Shown: positions 14,241 through 19,540 of the stretch, in pieces | How the letters are laid out: the number at the start of each line of letters is the position of its first letter | Numbering within the stretch: the first letter of the stretch is position 1 | NCBI GenBank assembly: GCA_900754535.1 | Contig: CAAEDF010000071.1 | Span: 1-19,540, forward strand | Length of the DNA: 19,540 nucleotides | Direction of reading: 5' to 3' | Source: Clostridia bacterium | GTDB taxonomy: Bacteria > Bacillota > Clostridia > Oscillospirales > CAG-382 | Position numbers and translations under genes: made by a program | Notes under the pieces: model-generated | Databases searched by the model: none | What the model saw: only the letters and a program-made list of their open reading frames with translations | Told to the model about the DNA's origin: nothing

Positions 14241-15683
14241 TCATCCCAGCAGCCGGCCGATCTCCTCCGGAAGGCGCGATGCTCTTGCGCCGTGTGCGCC
14301 GTATAGGGCGGAAAGCCGTTCGCCCGCCTTTCCGTGGACGTATGCGGCGACGGTGAGCGCGTCGAACAGATCGTACCCCTGCGCGGCCAGCGAAGCCGCA
14401 ACGCCGGCAAGCACGTCGCCGCTGCCGCCCTTGGAAAGCGCGGAGTTGCCGGTGGTGTTTATCCTTATTCTGCCGTCCGGCGCCGCTATCACCGTTCTGC
14501 TGCCCTTAAGCAGCAGATAACAGCCGTATTTTTGCGCAAAATCCCCTGCGGTGCGTATCCTGTTGCGTTCCACCTCACGGACGTCAGTGCCCGTAAGCCT
14601 TGCCATCTCGCCCGGATGCGGCGTAAGCGCTGCGGGGCAACGCATCTCTTTCAGGACATTTATATGCGCCGCAAGAAAATTTATACCGTCCGCGTCGATC
14701 ACGGAGGGCACCTCGGAGGCGGTCAGCAGGTCGGCAAGCATACCGTCGTATCCCCGCCCTATACCGCAGCCGACAAGCAGTGCGCTTGCTCCGCTTTCGG
14801 CTATGGCGTCGACCGACGCACGCAGGTATACCGGCTCGTCAAGCTTTATTTTAAGTATGTCAAGCACCTTTTCCTCGGAAGCTATCTTTACCAGCCCGAC
14901 CCCCGAGCAAAGCGCTCCGGCGGCGCAGAGAGCGGCGGCGCCTGGCATGTCCGCACAGCCCGCCAGCACGGCAAGCGTGCCGAAGCTGCCCTTATGGCCG
15001 GTGTCGCTTCGCGGTTTTATCATGCCGTCCGCACTGCGCACGAGAAGAGCGCCGGGCGAAAGCCTTTCAAACATTGATGAGGGAACGCCTATATCCTCAA
15101 CGAATATCCTGCCGCATTTTGCTTTTGACGAATACGAGGCCGTGGCGTATTTTTCGGCGGTGAACGTGCAGGTCGCATCCGCGCAGACGCAGCCTTCGCA
15201 GAAATCGCCGTCGGCACTCACTCCGCTGGGCAGGTCCACGGCAAGCACGAACGCCTCCGACGAGTTGACGGCGGCCGCGATCTCCGCGTCCCGCCCTAAA
15301 AGAGAGCCGCGGAACGAAAACCCGTACATCGCGTCCACTATGAGCGTAGCCGAGGCGAGCGCCGATATGTCCGCCCTCGCCGAGCGCAGAAGCGATGAAT
15401 AGTACACGCAGTCGTCGCTTTTCGGGGCGGAGCTTTCAAGCACGCTCACCGGGATACCGGATTCCTCCATAAGCAGCGCAAGAGCATATCCGTCGCCGCC
15501 GTTGTTGCCGCCGCCGCATACTATAACTGTCCGTGACATATCCGCGCCCAGCGCGAGGATGCGTCTGTATACCGCATATGCGGCGTTCCTCATCAGCGTG
15601 CGCGAGGGTATCCCGCTTTCGATCGTGCGGCGGTCAAGACCGCTTATCTCTTCTTTTGACAGGACATATTCGCTGTTTGTCAT
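14241..15683 (-). CDS. nnr: Bifunctional NAD(P)H-hydrate repair enzyme Nnr (epimerase + ADP/ATP-dependent dehydratase)
   Basis: Repairs hydrated NADH and NADPH. The N-terminal YjeF_N epimerase (residues ~1-210) has IVCGGGNNGGDGYALALL (54-71) and the AVDLPSGVSADG catalytic loop. The C-terminal ribokinase-like carbohydrate kinase domain (~225-480) has HKGSFGTLAVLAGCADMPGA, TPHPGEMARLTG (near 353), NTTGNSALSKGGSGDVLAG (near 410; GGSGD in place of the common GGTGD) and YVHGKAGE. 480 residues is the normal length of the fusion. An AGGGGG lies 12 nt before the ATG at 15683. It heads the group with the lipoprotein and alr. No promoter is obvious between the terminator at 15726-15753 and the start, so it may be fed by read-through or a weak promoter. 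Confidence 0.95.
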   Translation of the reverse strand: MTNSEYVLSKEEISGLDRRTIESGIPSRTLMRNAAYAVYRRILALGADMSRTVIVCGGGNNGGDGYALALLMEESGIPVSVLESSAPKSDDCVYYSSLLRSARADISALASATLIVDAMYGFSFRGSLLGRDAEIAAAVNSSEAFVLAVDLPSGVSADGDFCEGCVCADATCTFTAEKYATASYSSKAKCGRIFVEDIGVPSSMFERLSPGALLVRSADGMIKPRSDTGHKGSFGTLAVLAGCADMPGAAALCAAGALCSGVGLVKIASEEKVLDILKIKLDEPVYLRASVDAIAESGASALLVGCGIGRGYDGMLADLLTASEVPSVIDADGINFLAAHINVLKEMRCPAALTPHPGEMARLTGTDVREVERNRIRTAGDFAQKYGCYLLLKGSRTVIAAPDGRIRINTTGNSALSKGGSGDVLAGVAASLAAQGYDLFDALTVAAYVHGKAGERLSALYGAHGARASRLPEEIGRLLG

Positions 15684-15721
15684 TCGGTCACACGTCCCCC
15701 TTTTTTTGCAGGATTAATCCG

Positions 15722-15753
15722 AAAAGGGCGCCGGAGCTGTTGTTCCGGCGCCC
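15722..15753 (-). terminator. Terminator of the 233-residue unknown gene
   Basis: Perfect 10-bp stem GGGCGCCGGA/TCCGGCGCCC (15726-15735, 15744-15753), 8-nt loop, followed on the minus strand by TTTTCGG. The U tract is short (4), so it may be leaky toward nnr. Confidence 0.75.
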
Positions 15754-15780
15754 GCTGTAGGGATATTTTATCACATTGTT

Positions 15781-16482
15781 TTAAAGATTGCAACAGTTGG
15801 CCAGAGCGCTGTCGAGTATTCCGTCCGGCGAAAGATCGGAAGCCGGAAAGACACCGTTTTGCCTGAGCGGAACGATATAGGTGTATACATAATCACCGGA
15901 AAACGCACCGTAAACATTGCTTCCGGATACCATAAAGCTCTTGAGGGAAAGCCCGTCCGGGACCGCAATGCCCGACGTGCTGCCGTTTTCCGAGTTCTCA
16001 ATATAATTCTGACCGTTACGCACTGTATGAAGCATATATCCGGGGCCGTAGTTCACAAAATGACGTGTACTGACGCAGCTTCTCGGCGCAACCACCACAT
16101 CGATCGGCTGGCCGGAGCGCGTATACATCACCACTTTGTTTTCATGAGTGCCGTATACGTTTCCGTCGTACAGCGAAGCGTCATACAGCGGTCCGTCCGC
16201 CGACGGGTCTCCGAGCACCGCCGAGCCTATCTCCGCAAAAAGGCAGTTGAGATAGAAGACCCTGTTGCCGCAATCCTTGTTGCGGGCGATAAACCCGCCG
16301 GCTACCGGATCACTGCCGAACAGGGTATAGGCGCGCAACGTCCTTACGGTATCTATAAGAACGCCGCAGTTGTCATACATAAAAAGACGTGCATTAAGCC
16401 CGTCCGTAACCGCAATCTCGTCGTCTGCAAAGGTAGCGTACCTTACCGCGTTTCGGTTGGGAAGCGTTATTGCCGTATTCAT
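15781..16482 (-). CDS. Unrecognised soluble protein, possibly a beta-propeller
   Basis: I do not recognise this 233-residue protein. It has no signal peptide, membrane helix or catalytic motif. The sequence shows recurring units of ~40-45 residues with alternating strands and Gly/Asn turns (DEIAVTDGLNARLFMYDNCG, GFIARNKDCGNRVFYLNCLF, GNVYGTHENKVVMYTRSGQP, YMLHTVRNGQNYIENSENG, SNVYGAFSGDYVYTYIVPLR), which resembles short beta-propeller blades; this is inference. It contains six cysteines, including a CC pair near the C-terminus. AAAGGA lies ~10 nt before the ATG. It is monocistronic, divergent from the acyl-CoA ligase gene and followed by a terminator. A weak sporulation-type promoter lies upstream (see findings). 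Confidence 0.75.
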   Translation of the reverse strand: MNTAITLPNRNAVRYATFADDEIAVTDGLNARLFMYDNCGVLIDTVRTLRAYTLFGSDPVAGGFIARNKDCGNRVFYLNCLFAEIGSAVLGDPSADGPLYDASLYDGNVYGTHENKVVMYTRSGQPIDVVVAPRSCVSTRHFVNYGPGYMLHTVRNGQNYIENSENGSTSGIAVPDGLSLKSFMVSGSNVYGAFSGDYVYTYIVPLRQNGVFPASDLSPDGILDSALANCCNL

Positions 16483-16545
16483 TCTCTAACCATCCTTTCC
16501 ACAATATATTTTATTCTGCGCGGTGTCGTTATGACACATATTTTG

Positions 16546-16574
16546 TTGACAAAGCATTTTGATTATTATATAAT
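16546..16574 (+). promoter_or_regulatory. Perfect sigma-A promoter of the acyl-CoA ligase gene
   Basis: TTGACA (16546-16551), 17-nt spacer, TATAAT (16569-16574): exact consensus. Predicted start ~16581, about 83 nt before the ATG. Confidence 0.88.
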
Positions 16575-16663
16575 ACATATAATATGTGTGGCCGGCCGCA
16601 TCGGATACGACCGCATTTCCCCGCAAAATCCAACCGCCGCGCAGCGGAGAAACGGAGCAGCGT

Positions 16664-18364
16664 ATGTATAAAAATCTCAAAAAAAACTACCCGCTTTACG
16701 AAGTCCGGCCGACCGGTTCGATACGTGAGCTTATCGAACAGGGTGCGGAGCTGTTCGGCGATAAGCCGGCATTCAAATTCAAGGACAAGCGCCCGGAGGT
16801 AAAATCCGTCACATACCGTGAATTCAAAGCGGAGGTCGATGCGCTCGGCACGGCGCTTTATGAGCTTGGGCTGGGCAAATGTCATATAGCCATCATCGGA
16901 GAAAACAGCTATTACTGGGCGCGCTCCTTTTTTACGGTGCTTGCCTCCGAGGGAGTCGCCGTACCGGTGGACAAGGATCTCTCGGACGAAGAGACGCAGT
17001 ATATCCTTGATTTTTCTGATACGCAGGCAATAATCTATTCCAAAGGGCTGGAGCAGAAAATAGAGAAGCTGCTGCCCTCGCTTCCGAAAATAACTCACTG
17101 CATCTGCATGACCGAGTCTGCCGTTGAGGACGAAAAGCACTTTTCCGCAGAAAAGCTTATAGAAAGAGGGCGCGCGCTGGTGGAAGGCGGCGACCGCTCG
17201 TATATCGACGCGCCGGTCGACAACACCGTGCTCAAGGAGCTGCTGTTCACTTCGGGCACTACCGGTAAAAGCAAGGGCGTCATGCTCTCGGCCGACACGC
17301 TGCTTTTCAACATCGTCGAATCGCAGATGCTAATGCATATCTCGGACGTATGCCTGTCCGTGCTTCCCTATCACCACTCCTACGAATCGACCTGCGGGCT
17401 TCTCACCATGTTCCACAATGGCATGACCATATGCGTGAACGAAAGCCTGCGCAGCGTACTTCCCAATTTCAAGCTTTACAAGCCCACCGAGGTGCAGCTC
17501 GTTCCGCTGTTTGTGGAAAAAATATACCGCGGGATATGGGACAAGGCGGAAGAGACGGGCAAAGCGGGCGCGCTGCGCGGCCTTATAAAGTTTTCCAACG
17601 CCATGCTTAAAATGGGCATCGATATGCGCGCAAAGCTGTTCAAATCCGTCACCTCCACCTTCGGCGGGAACCTCAAGGGAATAATATGCGGCGGCGCGCC
17701 GCTCAAGCCGTTCCTGCCCGATTTCTTTGACAGCATCGGCATAACGCTGATAAACGGCTACGGCATATCCGAGTGCGGACCGCTGGTCTCCATCAACCGC
17801 CCCTGCTTCCACGATTACGAGTCGGTCGGGCTGCCGCTGCCCGACACCCAGATAATGATATATGATCCCAACGAAAACGGAGAGGGCGAGATCTGCGTCA
17901 AGGGCAGGAACGTAATGCTGGGCTATTACAAAAACGAACAGGCCACCGCCGAGGCGATCATCGACGGCTGGTTCCACACGGGCGATATCGGCCGCGTGGG
18001 GCACGACGGGTTCATTTTCATAACCGGCAGAAAGAAAAACGTCATTATCCTTGAAAACGGCAAAAACGTATATCCCGAGGAGATAGAAGACAAGCTGAGC
18101 GTGATGTGCGAATACATCAGCGAAATAATCGTGTTTGCGGCCAAAAAGGAGAACTCGGACCAGACGGTGCTCAGCGTTGAGATATATCCCGATTCCGACA
18201 GAGCGGCCGCGCACGGCGTAAGCGACGTCCAGGAGGTAATACGCAAGGCCGTTGCCGACTATAACGATAAGGAGCCGAGCTACAAGGTTATCAAAAACAT
18301 AATTTTCAGAGACGAAGAGTTTGAAAAGACCACCTCAAGGAAGATAAAGAGGAAATACAACTGA
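16664..18364 (+). CDS. AMP-forming acyl-CoA ligase (long-chain fatty acid type)
   Basis: ANL-superfamily enzyme that adenylates a carboxylic acid with ATP and transfers it to CoA. Motifs: P-loop LLFTSGTTGKSKGVM (193-207), the acyl-pocket LPYHHSYEST (234-243), GGAPL, INGYGISECGP (363-373), GWFHTGDIG (435-443), TGRKKNVIILENGKNVYPEE (454-473) with the hinge, and a C-terminal Lys in SRKIKRK. 566 residues is normal. The substrate is not decided by sequence: the closest type is FadD/FAA1-like long-chain ligase, but an acyl-ACP synthetase for incorporating exogenous fatty acids is possible in an anaerobe without beta-oxidation. The frame is open to 16586, but GGAG at 16654-16657 is 6 nt before the ATG at 16664. 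It is monocistronic, with a consensus promoter and a terminator. Confidence 0.92.
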   Translation: MYKNLKKNYPLYEVRPTGSIRELIEQGAELFGDKPAFKFKDKRPEVKSVTYREFKAEVDALGTALYELGLGKCHIAIIGENSYYWARSFFTVLASEGVAVPVDKDLSDEETQYILDFSDTQAIIYSKGLEQKIEKLLPSLPKITHCICMTESAVEDEKHFSAEKLIERGRALVEGGDRSYIDAPVDNTVLKELLFTSGTTGKSKGVMLSADTLLFNIVESQMLMHISDVCLSVLPYHHSYESTCGLLTMFHNGMTICVNESLRSVLPNFKLYKPTEVQLVPLFVEKIYRGIWDKAEETGKAGALRGLIKFSNAMLKMGIDMRAKLFKSVTSTFGGNLKGIICGGAPLKPFLPDFFDSIGITLINGYGISECGPLVSINRPCFHDYESVGLPLPDTQIMIYDPNENGEGEICVKGRNVMLGYYKNEQATAEAIIDGWFHTGDIGRVGHDGFIFITGRKKNVIILENGKNVYPEEIEDKLSVMCEYISEIIVFAAKKENSDQTVLSVEIYPDSDRAAAHGVSDVQEVIRKAVADYNDKEPSYKVIKNIIFRDEEFEKTTSRKIKRKYN

Positions 18365-18410
18365 TTTCCGGTGCGATTGCCGTACCGCAAACGCGCCCGA
18401 TACACACATA

Positions 18411-18469
18411 AAAAGCACGCTCTGCATCGGTTTCCGCCATCGGTTTTCCGTTGAGAGCGTGCCTTTTTT
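18411..18469 (+). terminator. Terminator of the acyl-CoA ligase gene
   Basis: GCACGCTCT/AGAGCGTGC (18415-18423, 18454-18462) with a 30-nt loop that holds a small inner CGG-TTTT-CCG hairpin, then CTTTTTTG. An A run before the stem makes it partly bidirectional. Confidence 0.85.
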
Positions 18470-18744
18470 GCACATCGCGAAAACAAAATGCTTTGCCTTT
18501 TTCCCCAGCCGCCTGCCGTCCGGCCGCGGCCGTATTTATTTGCCCGGCAATTAAAAAAAGGTATTTTGTGTTTTACGGCAAGTAAGACAAACAGCAATTC
18601 AAAAAGCGGACGCGCGCGCAGATATCAAAAGCACTTTTGTTCTGTCTTGTATGTTCTTTTTGATAGCTTTAGCTTTTTAGCAAAAGGACTCACGACCTCA
18701 GCGGTAAACTCAAAAGTAATTTTTCAATTATATTTCAAAGCCGC

Positions 18745-18773
18745 TTGACAAAAAGAAAGCAAGGTGATATAAT
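18745..18773 (+). promoter_or_regulatory. Perfect sigma-A promoter of tRNA-Pro
   Basis: TTGACA (18745-18750), 17-nt spacer, TATAAT (18768-18773), with TG before the -10. It ends 18 nt before the tRNA. The stretch between the ligase terminator and this promoter (18470-18744) has no convincing gene. Confidence 0.9.
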
Positions 18774-18791
18774 AGCCAAAGAGTCAAAAAT

Positions 18792-18868
18792 CTGGGTGTG
18801 GCGCAGTTTGGTAGCGCGCTACCTTGGGGTGGTAGAGGCCGCAGGTTCAAATCCTGTCACTCAGACCA
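18792..18868 (+). tRNA. tRNA-Pro (anticodon GGG), CCA encoded
   Basis: 77 nt. Acceptor CTGGGTG/CACTCAG (one G-U), D arm GCGC-AGTTTGGTA-GCGC, anticodon stem CTACC/GGTAG with loop TTGGGGT and anticodon GGG at 18826-18828, T arm GCAGG-TTCAAAT-CCTGT (one G-U), discriminator A and genomic CCA. It reads CCC and CCU. Confidence 0.97.
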
Positions 18869-18873
18869 GGCAG

Positions 18874-18910
18874 GGCTTGGAGCCAAACGCGCTCCAAGCC
18901 TTTCTTTATT
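18874..18910 (+). terminator. Terminator of tRNA-Pro
   Basis: Perfect 10-bp stem GGCTTGGAGC/GCTCCAAGCC (18874-18883, 18891-18900), 7-nt loop, then TTTCTTTATT. It starts 5 nt after the CCA. Confidence 0.93.
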
Positions 18911-18950
18911 CTTGTCAAATGCACACGCGACGAAGCTGACATATTTTTTA

Positions 18951-18962
18951 GTCCCCGGGGAC
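18951..18962. repeat. Perfect 12-bp palindrome
   Basis: GTCCCCGGGGAC, flanked by a T run on the left and GAAAAG on the right, so the symmetry extends imperfectly. It sits at the start of the AT-rich tail. It could be an operator, a junction mark or part of the next hairpin's context; I cannot tell. Confidence 0.5.
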
Positions 18963-18964
18963 AG

Positions 18965-19016
18965 AAAAGACACCAGCTTGATGCAACAGATATCATGATG
19001 GGTGTCTTTTTCTTAT
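18965..19016 (+). terminator. Terminator-like hairpin before the DUF6886 gene
   Basis: AAAAGACACC/GGTGTCTTTT (18965-18974, 19001-19010), 10 bp, 26-nt loop, followed by a T-rich run to 19019. It ends ~28 nt before the ATG of the next gene, with no room for a promoter in between. It may therefore be an attenuator in that gene's leader, or the remnant of a gene that once stood upstream. Confidence 0.6.
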
Positions 19017-19038
19017 TTTTGTCTAAAGGATATATATT

Positions 19039-19540
19039 ATGCGTTTATATCATGTCAGTGAAGAACCTGATATTAAAGTATTCAAACCACGTTTACCCGA
19101 ACGAAAGGATCTTGATCCAAATATTGGACTGGTATGGGCATTAGATGAAGCAAGATTGCCGAATTTTTTAACACCCCGGGATTGTCCGCGTGTTGCATAC
19201 CATGTAAACAGTCAAACGACCGACGTTGATAAACAGCGTTTTTTTACATCACCCTTAACATCCTATGCAATTGTGATTGAGAGTAAATGGTTTCGCATTA
19301 TGAATAATACGACATTATATTTATATGAATTTGACCCACAGGATTTTGTTTTACAAGACAATATTGCCGGATACTATGTTGCAAAAACGACACAATATCC
19401 AAAAGAAAAATACATACTTACCGACTTGTTTGGCGAGTTGTTAAATCGAAATGTAGAGATCAGAATTGTAGACAATCTATGGAATATAGCTGATGCTATA
19501 AAGACTTCAACATTAGATTGGTCTTTGTGCAGGATGGCAA
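19039..19540 (+). CDS. DUF6886 family protein (3' end outside window)
   Basis: 167 residues are visible, starting MRLYHVSEEPDIKVFKPRLP, with LVWALDEARLPNFLTPRDCP (31-50), RFFTSPLTSYAIVIESKWF, TTLYLYEFDP, GYYVAKTTQ and VDNLWNIADAIKTSTLDWS near the end. I recognise the pattern as DUF6886, a small Firmicutes family of unknown function, so nearly the whole protein should be inside the window. AAAGGA at 19025-19030 is 8 nt before the ATG. Base and codon use are clearly AT-richer than in every other gene here (TTA, AAA, ACA, CAA, ATT), which suggests recent transfer; it lies right after a tRNA gene. The opening YHVSEE resembles ADP-ribosyltransferase-like starts, but I see no complete active site. 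Confidence 0.8.
   Translation, partial: MRLYHVSEEPDIKVFKPRLPERKDLDPNIGLVWALDEARLPNFLTPRDCPRVAYHVNSQTTDVDKQRFFTSPLTSYAIVIESKWFRIMNNTTLYLYEFDPQDFVLQDNIAGYYVAKTTQYPKEKYILTDLFGELLNRNVEIRIVDNLWNIADAIKTSTLDWSLCRMA

Noticed and set aside
14334..15402. Two plus-strand frames of ~250-280 codons opposite nnr
   Set aside because: Nnr motifs are complete on the minus strand; the plus frames show Ser/Arg-rich shadow composition.
17330..18214. 294-codon minus-strand frame inside the acyl-CoA ligase
   Set aside because: Antisense shadow of a fully conserved ANL enzyme.
18488..18748. 86-codon plus-strand frame between the ligase and the tRNA
   Set aside because: No ribosome binding site, mixed low-complexity translation, and it runs into the tRNA promoter. 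Treated as non-coding.

Overview
The window looks like a chromosomal segment of a spore-forming anaerobic Firmicute of class Clostridia, probably an uncultured gut lineage near Oscillospiraceae/Ruminococcaceae. The reasons are spoIVA with a YlmC/YmxH-type PRC-barrel gene, Gram-positive style ribosome binding sites with many TTG starts, clean sigma-A promoters (TTGACA, 17-nt spacer, TATAAT), DUF1385-prmC and nnr-lipoprotein-alr gene orders typical of Firmicutes, and a LPxTG-like surface protein. The body of the window is moderately GC-rich; the last ~600 bases are clearly AT-richer and look acquired.

Layout. 1-3198 (minus): a DUF1385 membrane protein and prmC form one overlapping pair, then trmH/spoU with its own promoter overlapping dprA (cut by the window edge). 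3224-4733 (plus): an RNHCP zinc-ribbon protein and an overlapping multi-pass membrane protein of unknown function. 4795-6527 (plus): a monocistronic, probably strongly expressed surface protein (CBM9-like plus cohesin-like domains, C-terminal anchor) with its own promoter, a highly structured 111-nt mRNA leader and a strong terminator. 6528-7511: a ~370-nt AT-rich gap, a stand-alone MazF/EndoA toxin gene, and two copies of a ~70-nt imperfect repeat on either side of it. 7512-11304 (minus): spoIVA and ylmC (preceded by a sigma-E-like promoter and followed by a terminator), then a KDPG aldolase-VOC fusion and an O-acetylserine-dependent PLP enzyme. 11391-12573 (plus): pfkA with its own promoter and a terminator shared with alr. 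12583-15683 (minus): nnr, a lipoprotein and alr, overlapping or close. 15726-16482 (minus): an unrecognised 233-residue protein with a terminator. 16546-18469 (plus): an AMP-forming acyl-CoA ligase with a perfect sigma-A promoter and a terminator. 18745-18909: tRNA-Pro(GGG) with perfect promoter and terminator. 18920-19540: AT-rich tail with hairpins and a DUF6886-family gene cut by the window end.

Most genes are housekeeping: release factor and rRNA/tRNA methylation, DNA uptake/recombination, glycolysis, 2-keto-3-deoxy sugar acid cleavage, cysteine/cystathionine chemistry, D-alanine supply, NAD(P)HX repair, fatty acid activation and spore coat assembly. No CRISPR array, phage module, transposase or complete defence system is visible. 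The most unusual items are the cloverleaf-like leader RNA in front of the surface protein gene, whose predicted transcription start coincides with the base of its closing helix; the ~70-nt repeat pair flanking the orphan mazF; and the foreign-looking DUF6886 segment directly behind a tRNA gene.
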